A stretch of DNA of 64,000 bases from assembly GCF_003952665.1 (NCBI RefSeq), contig NZ_CP017946.1, positions 3,038,001 through 3,102,000 of the forward strand, written 5' to 3'. Below are positions 1 through 8,501 of this stretch, in pieces. Origin of the DNA: Bosea sp. Tri-49. GTDB lineage: Bacteria > Pseudomonadota > Alphaproteobacteria > Rhizobiales > Beijerinckiaceae. A program made the position numbers and the translations under genes. The notes below the pieces were generated by a model, which was given only the letters and a program-made list of their open reading frames with translations, made no database searches and was not told where the DNA came from. Numbering within the stretch: the stretch's first letter is position 1; every line of letters starts with the position of its first letter.

Positions 1-1
1 G

Positions 2-1087
2 TCGATCCTGGGTGCGATCAACTTCATCACCACCATCCTGAACATGCGCGCGCCTGGCATGACCATGCACAAGATGCCGCTGTTCGCCTGGGGCGTGCTG
101 GTCACCGCCTTCCTGCTGCTGCTGGCGCTGCCGGTCCTGGCCGGCGCGATCACCATGCTGCTGACCGACCGCAATTTCGGCACGACCTTCTATGATCCGG
201 CCGGCGGTGGCGACCCGGTGCTCTACCAGCACCTGTTCTGGTTCTTCGGTCACCCCGAAGTCTACATCATGATCCTGCCGGCCTTCGGCATCGTCAGCCA
301 CATTATCTCGACCTTCTCGAAGAAGCCGATCTTCGGCTATCTCGGCATGGCCTACGCCATGGTCGCGATCGGCGTGGTCGGCTTCATCGTCTGGGCCCAC
401 CACATGTACACGGTTGGCCTGTCGCTCAACACGCAGCGCTACTTCGTCTTCGCGACGATGGTGATCGCGGTACCGACGGGCGTGAAAATCTTCTCCTGGA
501 TCGCGACGATGTGGGGCGGCAGCTTGCGCTTCACCGCGCCGATGGTCTGGGCGATCGGCTTCATCTTCCTGTTCACCGTCGGCGGCGTCACCGGCGTGGT
601 GCTGGCCAATGCCGGCCTCGATCGCTCGCTGCACGCGACCTACTACGTGGTGGCGCACTTCCACTACGTGCTGTCGCTCGGCGCGGTGTTCGGCATCTTC
701 GCGGGCTTCTACTACTGGTTCCCGAAGATGAGCGGCTACATCATCCCGGACTGGATCGGCCGCCTGCACTTCTGGGTCGCCTTCATTGGTGCTAACCTAC
801 TGTTCTTCCCGCAGCACTTCCTCGGGCTGTCCGGCATGCCGCGGCACTATGTCGACTATCCCGACGCGTTCGCCGGCTGGCATTTCTGGTCGTCGATCGG
901 CTCCTACATCTTCGCGGCCGGCCTCCTGATCTGGCTCTACGGCATCGTCGTGGCCTTCACGAAGAAGGAGCTCGCCGGCAACAATCCGTGGGGCGAAGGC
1001 GCGACCACGCTGGAGTGGACCCTGTCGTCGCCGCCGCCCTTCCACCAGTTCGAGACGCTGCCGCGTATCACCGGCTCGGACCACTAA
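2..1087 (+). CDS. ctaD: Cytochrome c oxidase subunit I, aa3 type (5' truncated)
   Basis: Catalytic subunit of the aa3 terminal oxidase in the inner membrane; it reduces O2 to water and pumps protons. The window opens inside the gene, and the frame is open from base 2, giving 361 C-terminal residues. Visible ligands are the CuB histidine with its cross-linked tyrosine in HPEVY (251-265), the two further CuB histidines (398-403), and the heme a3 and heme a histidines in the HFH motif (656-664). The protein is otherwise a run of transmembrane helices ending in a short hydrophilic tail. It leads the operon continued by ctaB, ctaG and ctaE. Only the truncation by the window edge is abnormal. Confidence 0.97.
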   Translation, partial: SILGAINFITTILNMRAPGMTMHKMPLFAWGVLVTAFLLLLALPVLAGAITMLLTDRNFGTTFYDPAGGGDPVLYQHLFWFFGHPEVYIMILPAFGIVSHIISTFSKKPIFGYLGMAYAMVAIGVVGFIVWAHHMYTVGLSLNTQRYFVFATMVIAVPTGVKIFSWIATMWGGSLRFTAPMVWAIGFIFLFTVGGVTGVVLANAGLDRSLHATYYVVAHFHYVLSLGAVFGIFAGFYYWFPKMSGYIIPDWIGRLHFWVAFIGANLLFFPQHFLGLSGMPRHYVDYPDAFAGWHFWSSIGSYIFAAGLLIWLYGIVVAFTKKELAGNNPWGEGATTLEWTLSSPPPFHQFETLPRITGSDH

Positions 1088-1094
1088 ACAGACT

Positions 1095-1119
1095 GGCGGC
1101 GGGCCTCTCGCCCGCCGCC
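1095..1119 (+). terminator. GC-rich hairpin in the ctaD-ctaB gap
   Basis: A perfect 10-bp inverted repeat (arms 1095-1104 and 1110-1119, 5-nt loop) lies just after the ctaD stop. C-rich sequence follows instead of a T run. It is therefore a weak terminator candidate, or an mRNA-stabilising or processing hairpin that would let ctaD be expressed above the assembly genes. Confidence 0.4.
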
Positions 1120-1218
1120 GCCCCTCCCCCGAGCGCCTGGTCCGAGGCGCTCCGGAGACGGGCGGATCCCGCAAACGATGCCCTCGGGCATCACGAAAGT
1201 TGAAGTGAACGAATTTCA

Positions 1219-2175
1219 ATGTCTGCTGCCTTCGATCAGATCCCCCAGGCTGACGACGGAGTCTCGCTGAGTTCCACCGGCGAGGCGCGCGACTTCTTCG
1301 AACTGCTCAAGCCGCGGGTGATGTTCCTCGTCGTGGTGACGGCGCTCGGCGGCATGGTTGCGGCGCCGGGTACGGTCAATCCGGTGATCGGCTTTGCCGC
1401 GCTGCTGGCGATCGCAGTCGGCGCCGGCGCCTCGGGCTGCCTCAACATGTGGTGGGATGCCGACATCGACGCGGTGATGGCGCGCACCGCCGGTCGGCCG
1501 ATCCCCGCCGGGCGCATCCTGCCTTCCGAAGCGCTCGCCTTCGGGCTCACGCTCTCCGTCGGCTCGGTGCTGGTCCTCGGCCTCGTCGCCAACCTGCTCT
1601 CGGCGGCGATGCTCGCTTTCACGATCTTCTTCTACGCCGTCATCTATTCGATGTGGCTGAAGCGGGCGACGCCGCAGAACATCGTCATCGGAGGCGCTGC
1701 CGGTGCCTTCCCGCCGATGATCGGCGAAGCCGTGGTCACCGGCGATTTCGGCCTGACCTCGATCGTGCTCTTCGCGATCATCTTCCTGTGGACGCCACCG
1801 CATTTTTGGGCGCTGGCCCTGGTGAAGTCCGACGACTATGCCCGCGCCGGCATCCCGATGCTGCCGAACGTTGCCGGCCCCGCTGCCACGCGTCGCCAGA
1901 TCGTCGCCTATACGCTGGTGCTGGCCCCGGTCGCAGTGCTGCCGGCGCTGATGGGCTTCGGCGGGCTGATCTATCTCGTTGTCTCGGTGGTGACCGGGCT
2001 CGCCATGATCGGGCTGTCGCTGCGGGTGCTGCGGGTCACTGAAGGCGAAGCTGCCAACAAGGCGGCCTATGCCCTGTTCGGCTTCTCGATCCTCTATCTC
2101 TTCCTGCTCTTCGCCGTGCTGCTGGCCGAGAACGGCCTTGGCCTGATGTGGGCCCTGCCCAAGGTGTTGGGATGA
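1219..2175 (+). CDS. ctaB: Protoheme IX farnesyltransferase (heme O synthase)
   Basis: 318-residue UbiA-family membrane prenyltransferase that adds a farnesyl group to heme b to make heme O, the precursor of heme A for the oxidase encoded around it. The first Asp-rich prenyl-diphosphate/Mg site is seen at about residues 76-94 (NMWWDADID followed by R-T-GRP). A second acidic loop contains DDYARAG. About nine hydrophobic segments are present and the length is normal for CtaB. It lies 131 nt after ctaD, and its TGA overlaps the ATG of the next gene (ATGA), so it is translated as part of the cox operon. Confidence 0.96.
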   Translation: MSAAFDQIPQADDGVSLSSTGEARDFFELLKPRVMFLVVVTALGGMVAAPGTVNPVIGFAALLAIAVGAGASGCLNMWWDADIDAVMARTAGRPIPAGRILPSEALAFGLTLSVGSVLVLGLVANLLSAAMLAFTIFFYAVIYSMWLKRATPQNIVIGGAAGAFPPMIGEAVVTGDFGLTSIVLFAIIFLWTPPHFWALALVKSDDYARAGIPMLPNVAGPAATRRQIVAYTLVLAPVAVLPALMGFGGLIYLVVSVVTGLAMIGLSLRVLRVTEGEAANKAAYALFGFSILYLFLLFAVLLAENGLGLMWALPKVLG

Positions 2176-2348
2176 GCGAGGGCCCACAGGACAAGAAACA
2201 ACCGCCGGCCCCCTTCTCGCCGGAGGACATGGCCCGACGCAATCGCCGCTCGATCGCGCTCGCGCTCGTGCTCGGTGGTCTCGTGCTGTTCTTCTTCATC
2301 GTGACGCTGGCCAAGACCGGGCCGGCGATCCTCAACCGCCCGCTGTGA
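2172..2348 (+). CDS. Small single-span membrane protein of the cox operon (CoxF-like)
   Basis: 58-residue protein with a charged, proline-rich N-terminus, a double-Arg segment and one transmembrane helix (about residues 28-48) ending in a short tail. The ATG at 2172 overlaps the ctaB stop and is preferred over an in-frame upstream start inside ctaB. A small gene of this kind regularly sits between ctaB and ctaG in alphaproteobacterial cox operons and is often called CoxF or hypothetical. A role in oxidase assembly is inferred from position only. Confidence 0.8.
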   Translation: MSEGPQDKKQPPAPFSPEDMARRNRRSIALALVLGGLVLFFFIVTLAKTGPAILNRPL

Positions 2349-2352
2349 CGCG

Positions 2353-2931
2353 ATGACGGCCGCCTCCAGAAACCGCCGCACCGTCCTCGCCTGCAGCACC
2401 GCCGTGCTCGCTATGACCGGGCTCTCCTTCGCCGCGGTGCCGCTCTACAACCTCTTCTGCAAGGTCACCGGTTTTGGCGGCACGCCGATGGTCGGCACCG
2501 CCGCCACCGGCAAGACCAGCGAGCGGATCGTCTCGGTCGCCTTCGACGCCAATGTCGCCCCGGCTTTGGGCTGGCGCTTCGAGGCGGAGAAGACGGAGAT
2601 CAAGGCGCAGGTCGGCGTGACGCAGACGGTGTTCTACAAGATCACCAACACGTCCTCGCGGCCGATGACCGGCATCGCGACCTATAATGTCCAGCCGAAC
2701 CAGTCGGGCGCCTATTTCGTCAAGATCCAGTGCTTCTGCTTCACTGAGACGACGCTGCAGCCCGGTGAGACCCTGGAAGCGCCGGTGGTGTTCTACATCG
2801 ATCCCGAGATCGAGTTGAACCGCGAGCTCGCCAGCCTGAAATCGATCACCCTGTCCTACACCTACTTCCCGTCGAAGAACGGGCAGCCGGTCGCGGAAAG
2901 CAAGGGTGACGGCAACCAACCGAAACTATAA
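2353..2931 (+). CDS. ctaG: Cytochrome c oxidase assembly protein CtaG/Cox11
   Basis: 192-residue copper chaperone that delivers Cu(I) to the CuB site of subunit I. It has a single N-terminal membrane anchor (about residues 10-30) and a periplasmic immunoglobulin-like domain. The copper-binding CFC motif is at residues 127-129, and the additional conserved Cys follows the anchor at residue 36 (NLFCKVTG). Length is typical. It starts 4 nt after the CoxF-like gene, so co-translation is likely. It is followed by ctaE after about 50 nt. Confidence 0.95.
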   Translation: MTAASRNRRTVLACSTAVLAMTGLSFAAVPLYNLFCKVTGFGGTPMVGTAATGKTSERIVSVAFDANVAPALGWRFEAEKTEIKAQVGVTQTVFYKITNTSSRPMTGIATYNVQPNQSGAYFVKIQCFCFTETTLQPGETLEAPVVFYIDPEIELNRELASLKSITLSYTYFPSKNGQPVAESKGDGNQPKL

Positions 2932-2980
2932 AGCTGCGCAAGAAGCGCTGCACTTCTACGGACGCGGAGAGTTAAGCACG

Positions 2981-3838
2981 ATGGCCGGGGCTCACACCAA
3001 GAACCACGACTACCACCTCGTCGATCCGAGCCCGTGGCCGATCGTCGGCGCCGCCAGCGCGACCATCATGGCGATCGGCGCGGTGATGTGGATGAAGTCG
3101 CTGCCGCTGCTCGGCATGAACATCGGCCCGCTGGTGTTCGGCGTCGGCCTGCTCGGCGTGCTCTACACCATGCTCGCCTGGTGGATGGACGTGACCCGCG
3201 AGGCCGAGCGCGAGGGCCATCACACCCGCGTGGTGCAGCTGCATCACCGCTACGGCATGATGATGTTCATCGCCTCCGAGGTGATGTTCTTCGTCGCCTG
3301 GTTCTGGGCCTATTTCGACGCGAGCCTGTTCACCGGCGAGCACATCCAGTTCGCCCGCGCCGAGTTCACTGGCGGGCATTGGCCGCCGAAGGGCATCGAG
3401 ACCTTCGATCCCTGGCACCTGCCGCTGCTCAACACGCTGATCCTGCTGACCTCAGGCACGACCGTGACCTGGGCGCACTATGCCTTGATCCAGGGCGACC
3501 GGAAGAGCCTGAAGCAGGCCCTGTGGCTGACCGTGATCCTCGGCATCCTGTTCACCGCCTGCCAGGGCTACGAGTACGCGCACGCCGCCTTCGCCTTCAA
3601 GGGCAACATCTACGGCGCGACCTTCTTCATGGCGACAGGCTTCCACGGTTTCCATGTCATCATCGGCACGATCTTCCTGGCGATCTGCCTGTGGCGCGTC
3701 TATCTCGGCCATTTCAAGCCGGACCAGCATCTCGGCTTCGAGTTCGCCGCCTGGTACTGGCACTTCGTCGACGTGGTCTGGCTGTTCCTGTTCGCCTCGA
3801 TCTATGTCTGGGGCTCCGGCACACCCGCGGCTCACTGA
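2981..3838 (+). CDS. ctaE: Cytochrome c oxidase subunit III
   Basis: 285-residue membrane subunit of the aa3 oxidase, which binds lipid and supports proton uptake and stability of subunit I. The ATG at 2981 gives the usual MAGAHTKNHDYHLVDPSPWP-type N-terminus; an upstream in-frame start would run into ctaG. The conserved region RYGMMMFIASEVMFF and the C-terminal WYWHFVDVVW motif are present, with seven predicted helices. A GC hairpin (3874-3896) follows the stop, so the next two genes may be partly uncoupled. Confidence 0.96.
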   Translation: MAGAHTKNHDYHLVDPSPWPIVGAASATIMAIGAVMWMKSLPLLGMNIGPLVFGVGLLGVLYTMLAWWMDVTREAEREGHHTRVVQLHHRYGMMMFIASEVMFFVAWFWAYFDASLFTGEHIQFARAEFTGGHWPPKGIETFDPWHLPLLNTLILLTSGTTVTWAHYALIQGDRKSLKQALWLTVILGILFTACQGYEYAHAAFAFKGNIYGATFFMATGFHGFHVIIGTIFLAICLWRVYLGHFKPDQHLGFEFAAWYWHFVDVVWLFLFASIYVWGSGTPAAH

Positions 3839-3873
3839 GGTCCAGGCCGGAAGCGGCCGCGAACCTGAAAATG

Positions 3874-3896
3874 GGGCGGCCGCGAGGCCGCCCTTT
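3874..3896 (+). terminator. Hairpin with short T run after ctaE
   Basis: Arms 3874-3881 and 3886-3893 form a perfect 8-bp GC stem with a 4-nt loop followed by TTT. This is a weak rho-independent terminator or attenuator between ctaE and the DUF983 gene. Confidence 0.55.
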
Positions 3897-3914
3897 CCAT
3901 TTGAGGAGGCAGCG

Positions 3915-4289
3915 ATGGCGCAGCCGCAGATCACCCCGCCCTCCCCGTTCTCAACGGGTCTGGCCGGCCGCTGCCCGCGCTGTGGCGAGGGCAAGCTGTT
4001 CGACGGCTATCTCAAGCTGAAGCCGCGCTGCGCCGCCTGCGGACTGGACTTCGCCTTCGCCGATTCGGCCGACGGGCCGGCCGTGTTCATCATGCTGATC
4101 GCCGGCTTCTTCGTGCTCGGCCTCGCGCTCTATGTCGAGATCGCCTACACGCCGCCGATCTGGCTGCATCTCCTGCTCTGGCTGCCGCTGGCGCTCGTCA
4201 CCTGCCTCGGGTTGCTGCGGCCGATGAAGGGCCTGGCAGTCGCCTTGCAGTACGCCAACAAGGCCGAAGAAGGCAGGCTGAAGAAGTGA
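3915..4289 (+). CDS. DUF983 family zinc-ribbon membrane protein
   Basis: 124-residue protein of a family fixed beside cox genes in alphaproteobacteria. Two CxxC pairs (C20/C23 and C39/C42) suggest a small zinc ribbon, followed by two transmembrane helices (about residues 57-78 and 83-103). The ATG at 3915 is preceded by a GAGGAGG ribosome site; the longer upstream frame only shadows ctaE. The stop overlaps the SURF1 start. A role in oxidase biogenesis is plausible from context, but the biochemical function is unknown. Confidence 0.88.
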   Translation: MAQPQITPPSPFSTGLAGRCPRCGEGKLFDGYLKLKPRCAACGLDFAFADSADGPAVFIMLIAGFFVLGLALYVEIAYTPPIWLHLLLWLPLALVTCLGLLRPMKGLAVALQYANKAEEGRLKK

Positions 4290-5050
4290 CCGATCAGATT
4301 GCTTCCGCTAGCCGCCCGAAGCTGCTGATGCCGGCCCTGCTGACCGTCATCGGCGTCGGCGTGCTCTTCTACCTCGGCGCCTGGCAATGGCAGCGCATGG
4401 ACGAGAAGCGCGCCTTCATCACGCGGCTGGAGACGCAAGCCGCAGGTTCCGCTGCCCAGCTGCCGCCGGCGAGCGACTGGCCGCGGCTCGACCTCGCGGC
4501 TGTCGATCTCACAAGGGCGATCGCCAAGGGCAGTTACCTCGACGGCATCGCCGGCGTGCGCACCACCATCGCCGCCGGCCCGCCGGGTTCGCGCCAGCTC
4601 TCCGGCTTCGGCCGTTGGGTCTTCCAGGGTTTTCGGCTGGAAGACGGCGCGACGATCCTGATCAATCGCGGCTTCGTACCCGAAAGCCGCTTTGCGACGA
4701 TCACCCCGGCAAGCGGCCAGGCGACCGTCACCGGCTTCCTGCGCATCCCGGAGGCTCGCAACAGCTTCACCCCCGCCGACCTGCCGCAGCAGCGCGAATT
4801 CTATACGCGAGACCCGGCAGCGATTGCCGCATCTCTCGGCCTGCCCGCAGCGGCGCCGTTCTATCTCGAAGCCGAGCGGCAGAGCGACGGGTTGACGCCG
4901 CCGGCCGGCGTCAACGCCAAGGAGCTGATCGCCCGCATCCCGGACAACCATCTGCAATATGCGCTGACCTGGTGGGGGCTGGCGCTGACGCTGATCGGGG
5001 TGTTCGGCGCCTATGCCTGGCAGGCGCGGAGGCCGACGCAGAGCGGCTAA
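4286..5050 (+). CDS. SURF1 family cytochrome oxidase assembly protein
   Basis: 254-residue protein with the standard SURF1 topology: a transmembrane helix near each end (about residues 13-33 and 227-246) around a periplasmic domain. SURF1 assists insertion of heme a/a3 into subunit I. The start is GTG at 4286, whose TGA overlap with the DUF983 stop (GTGA) implies translational coupling. The GAWQWQR motif after the first helix and the NHLQYALTWW motif before the last helix are family signatures. It closes the oxidase cluster; thrC follows 69 nt downstream. Confidence 0.93.
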   Translation: MTDQIASASRPKLLMPALLTVIGVGVLFYLGAWQWQRMDEKRAFITRLETQAAGSAAQLPPASDWPRLDLAAVDLTRAIAKGSYLDGIAGVRTTIAAGPPGSRQLSGFGRWVFQGFRLEDGATILINRGFVPESRFATITPASGQATVTGFLRIPEARNSFTPADLPQQREFYTRDPAAIAASLGLPAAAPFYLEAERQSDGLTPPAGVNAKELIARIPDNHLQYALTWWGLALTLIGVFGAYAWQARRPTQSG

Positions 5051-5119
5051 TCAGCCTTTGCTTTTGCCCTCCCCCGCCAACGGGCCTATAGGATCAGCAC
5101 GACATCAGAGACCATCATC

Positions 5120-6535
5120 GTGCTGCATATTTCGACCCGTGGCGAAGCGCCGTCGCTCTCCTTCGCCGACGCGCTGCTCGCCGGACTCGCCCGTGACGGC
5201 GGCCTCTATCTGCCGCAGACGCTGCCGCGCCTCGGCACGCCGGAAATCGCGAGCTTCGCCGGTAAACCCTATGCTGAAGTAGCCGAGCTGGTCGTTGGCG
5301 CGCTAGCCGATGGCGACATCGCGGCCGATGCGCTGAAAGCGATGATCGGCGAGGCCTATGGCACGTTCCGCCATCCGGCGGTCTGCCCGCTCGTCCAGCT
5401 CGGCGACAACCTGTTTTCGCTCGAGCTCTTCCATGGCCCGACACTCGCCTTCAAGGACGTGGCGATGCAGCTGCTCGGGCGGCTGATGGACCATGTGCTG
5501 GCGCAGCGTGGCGAGCGCGCCACCATCGTCGGCGCGACCTCGGGCGACACCGGCAGCGCCGCGATCGACGCCTTCAAGGGGCTGGAGCGCGTCGACGTCT
5601 TCATCCTCTATCCGGAAGGCCGCGTCTCCGACGTGCAGCGCCGGCAGATGACCACCGTCGAAGCCGACAATGTCCACGCCATCGCGATCGAAGGCACGTT
5701 CGACGACTGCCAGAACCTGGTGAAGGCGCTGTTCAACCATCACGCCTTCCGCGACGAGACCCGACTCTCCGGTGTCAACTCGATCAACTGGGCGCGGATC
5801 GCGGCGCAGGTCGTCTACTATTTCACCGCTGCGAGCGCGCTCGGCTCGCCTCACCGCCCGGTCTCCTTCGCAGTGCCGAGCGGCAATTTCGGCGATATCC
5901 TCGCCGGCTGGATCGCCAAGCAGATGGGGCTGCCGGTCGGCCGGCTGATGATCGGCACCAACAGCAACGACATCCTGGCGCGCACGCTTGAGACCGGCGT
6001 CTACGAGATGCGCGGGGTCGCGGCGACGACCTCGCCCTCGATGGACATCCAGATCTCCTCGAATTTCGAGCGGCTGCTGTTCGAGGCGCATGGCCGCGAC
6101 GGCGCCGCCGTGCGCCGGCTGATGCAGTCACTGCAGCAATCCGGCCGCTTCGAGATCGCCCCCGAGCCGCTCGCTCGCATCCGCGCCGATTTCGATGCGG
6201 TGTCGCAGGACGAGGCTTCGATTGCTGCCGAGATCGGCACGACCTGGCGAGAGGCCAGCTATCTGCTCGACCCGCATAGCGCGATCGGCGTCGCCGCCGG
6301 GCGCAAGCTGCTCGCGAACGACCCAGCGACGCCGGTAGTTGCACTCGGCACCGCCCACCCGGCCAAATTCCCGGCGGCGGTCGCGGCGGCGAGCGGCGTC
6401 ACGCCCGCTCTGCCTGAGCATCTGTCCGACCTGATGGAGCGCAAGGAGCGTTTCAGCGTGCTGCCCAACGACCAGAGCAAACTCGAGCGTTTCGTCGCCG
6501 AGCGGGCCCGGGCTGTGCGGAGCGCCGCAGCATGA
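5120..6535 (+). CDS. thrC: Threonine synthase
   Basis: 471-residue PLP enzyme converting O-phosphohomoserine to threonine in the cytoplasm, the last step after ThrB (encoded here at 16521-17486). The STRG motif at the N-terminus and the PLP lysine K112 in TLAFKD are present, with the glycine-rich phosphate loop (GATSGDTGSAA) following. No ATG lies upstream; the GTG at 5120 gives the family N-terminus. The stop overlaps the start of the M16 gene (ATGA). Confidence 0.96.
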   Translation: MLHISTRGEAPSLSFADALLAGLARDGGLYLPQTLPRLGTPEIASFAGKPYAEVAELVVGALADGDIAADALKAMIGEAYGTFRHPAVCPLVQLGDNLFSLELFHGPTLAFKDVAMQLLGRLMDHVLAQRGERATIVGATSGDTGSAAIDAFKGLERVDVFILYPEGRVSDVQRRQMTTVEADNVHAIAIEGTFDDCQNLVKALFNHHAFRDETRLSGVNSINWARIAAQVVYYFTAASALGSPHRPVSFAVPSGNFGDILAGWIAKQMGLPVGRLMIGTNSNDILARTLETGVYEMRGVAATTSPSMDIQISSNFERLLFEAHGRDGAAVRRLMQSLQQSGRFEIAPEPLARIRADFDAVSQDEASIAAEIGTTWREASYLLDPHSAIGVAAGRKLLANDPATPVVALGTAHPAKFPAAVAAASGVTPALPEHLSDLMERKERFSVLPNDQSKLERFVAERARAVRSAAA

Positions 6536-7884
6536 AGGCGATCAAGACGTTGAAGGCCAAGACGGACAAGCCGAAGAGCGTGAAACAGGGTGAGGCAGCC
6601 GGCCACGACCCCGCCGTCAGCCTGACGACGCTGCCCTCCGGCCTGCGCATCGTTTCCGAGCGCATGGCCCATGCCTCGACCGTCTCGCTCGGCATCTGGA
6701 TCGGCGCCGGCGCGCGGGACGAGCTGCCACATGAGCACGGCCTCGCCCATCTGCTCGAGCACATGGCGTTCAAGGGCACGGCCCGGCGTTCCGCCCTCCA
6801 GATCGCCGAAGAGATCGAGAGTGTCGGCGGCGACCTCAATGCCGCGACATCAGTCGAATACACCTGCTACACCGCCCGCGTACTCGGCCAGGACCTGCCG
6901 CTGGCGGTCGATATCCTCGCCGACATCCTGACCGCGCCCGCCCTCAGCGAAGAAGAGCTGGCGCGCGAGAAGGGCGTGATCCTGCAGGAGATCGGCGCCG
7001 TCCAGGATACGCCGGACGATCTCGTCTATGACCGCTTCCTGCAGGCAGCCTTCCCGGAGCAGCCGCTCGGTCGCCCGATCCTCGGCACCGCCGAGACGGT
7101 CAACAGCTTCACGCCCGACGCAATCCGCGCCTATCTCGGCCGTCATTACCATGCCGGCAACATGGTGCTGGCGGCAGCTGGCGCCGTCGATCACGACGAG
7201 CTCGTCGCGCTGGCCGAAGCCTCGCTCGCCGCCCTGCAGCCGAAGCCTGCCGCGGCGCCCGCTCCGCGCGCGCAGGCCAGCTATCACGGCGGCGAAGCCC
7301 GCATCGACGGCGACGAGGAGCAGGTCCATATCGTCCTCGGCTTCCCCGGCAAGCCGTTCACCAATGGCGCGCATTATCCGCTGCAGATCTTCTCGGCTGT
7401 GCTCGGCGGAGGCCTGTCCTCGCGGCTGTTCCAGGAGGTGCGCGAGCGCCGCGGCCTCGCCTATGCGATCGACGCCTTCCACTGGCCTTTCTCCGATTGC
7501 GGCGTTTTCGGCATCAGTGCCGGCACAGCGCCGGAGGATGTCGGCGAATTGGTCGAGGTCGCGCTCGACTGCCTGAGCCAGGCGGCCCGTGACGTCAGCG
7601 AGATCGAGGTCGCCCGGGCCCGGGCCCAGATGAAGGTCGGGCTCCTGGCCTCGCTGGAAAGCCCTGGCGGCAAGCTCGAGCAGATGGCGCGGCAGGTGCT
7701 CGTCTTCGGCCGGGCGATCCCACGCGAGGAACTGGCGCGCCGGCTCGATGCGGTCAGCCTCGCCGATGTGCGCGCAGCCGGTCAGGCCCTGCTCGACGGC
7801 GTAGTCACCGTCGCGGCCGTCGGCCCGCTCGACGACCTCGCTCCGGTGGCCGCCCTGCGGGCCATGCTGGCGCGGGCCGCCTGA
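6532..7884 (+). CDS. M16 family zinc metallopeptidase (processing-peptidase-like)
   Basis: 450-residue insulinase/MPP-type peptidase. The inverted zinc motif HLLEH is at residues 73-77 and the third ligand Glu is at about residue 153 (LQEIG), so the active site is complete. The second M16 half with the substrate-binding RG.AY pair (ERRGLAY) is also present. It has an extra Lys-rich N-terminus of about 25 residues before the usual start, so translation could begin further in. It overlaps thrC by 4 nt, a linkage common in Rhizobiales. Related bacterial enzymes resemble mitochondrial processing peptidase beta; the substrate is unknown. Confidence 0.9.
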   Translation: MKAIKTLKAKTDKPKSVKQGEAAGHDPAVSLTTLPSGLRIVSERMAHASTVSLGIWIGAGARDELPHEHGLAHLLEHMAFKGTARRSALQIAEEIESVGGDLNAATSVEYTCYTARVLGQDLPLAVDILADILTAPALSEEELAREKGVILQEIGAVQDTPDDLVYDRFLQAAFPEQPLGRPILGTAETVNSFTPDAIRAYLGRHYHAGNMVLAAAGAVDHDELVALAEASLAALQPKPAAAPAPRAQASYHGGEARIDGDEEQVHIVLGFPGKPFTNGAHYPLQIFSAVLGGGLSSRLFQEVRERRGLAYAIDAFHWPFSDCGVFGISAGTAPEDVGELVEVALDCLSQAARDVSEIEVARARAQMKVGLLASLESPGGKLEQMARQVLVFGRAIPREELARRLDAVSLADVRAAGQALLDGVVTVAAVGPLDDLAPVAALRAMLARAA

Positions 7885-7889
7885 CGACG

Positions 7890-8501
7890 ATGGCGCTCTT
7901 CCGCTTCGCCACCGACCCGCCGGCACGGCCGCTGATCAGGACGCAGAACCTGATCATGCGTGCCCCGCTTGCCGGCGACTATTCGGCCTGGGCGAGCCTG
8001 CGGATGGAGAGCCGCGACTTCCTGACCCCCTGGGAGCCGGTCTGGAGCGAGGACGATTTGACCCGCACCTCGTTCCGCCTGCGCGTCAAGCGCGCCGCCC
8101 GCGAGATCGCATCCGACGAGGCCTACTCGCTGTTCATCCTCGACGCTCATTCGGAAGCCCTGCTCGGCGGGTTGACACTCGGCCTGGTCCGGCGCGGCGT
8201 CGCACAAGCCTGCACGCTCGGCTACTGGATGGGCCAGCGCCATGCCGGCAAGGGCCATATGACCGAAGCGGTGCGCGGCGCGCTCAACTTCGCCTTCTCC
8301 GAGCTCGCCTTGCACAGGGTCGAAGCGGCCTGTCTGCCAAATAACGAACCGTCGCGCCGACTGCTGGAACGGGTCGGCTTCACGCGCGAAGGCGAGGCGC
8401 GCGGTTATCTGCGCATCAACGGCGTCTGGGCCGACCATCTGCTCTACGGCATGCTCTCCTCGGAGCCGCGTCGCCCGTCCGAAATTGACCGCAAGCTGTG
8501 A
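7890..8501 (+). CDS. GNAT acetyltransferase, RimJ/RimL type
   Basis: 203-residue N-acetyltransferase with the acetyl-CoA fold typical of Rim[19 protein letters not shown] for the pyrophosphate-binding loop, and the later [15 protein letters not shown] region followed by LLERVGF. RimJ-type enzymes acetylate the N-terminus of ribosomal proteins; specificity here is not established. It starts 5 nt after the M16 stop and its TGA overlaps the GTG of the EAL gene, so the four genes from thrC onward probably form one transcript. Confidence 0.88.
   Translation: MALFRFATDPPARPLIRTQNLIMRAPLAGDYSAWASLRMESRDFLTPWEPVWSEDDLTRTSFRLRVKRAAREIASDEAYSLFILDAHSEALLGGLTLGLVRRGVAQACTLGYWMGQRHAGKGHMTEAVRGALNFAFSELALHRVEAACLPNNEPSRRLLERVGFTREGEARGYLRINGVWADHLLYGMLSSEPRRPSEIDRKL

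Noticed and set aside
1216..2187. 323-residue frame antisense to ctaB
   Set aside because: His/Arg/Gln/Glu-rich composition from reverse reading of a GC-rich gene; no ribosome site and no family resemblance.
5100..5130. Riboswitch or attenuator before thrC
   Set aside because: The 69-nt gap has no leader peptide rich in Thr/Ile codons and no terminator-antiterminator pair.
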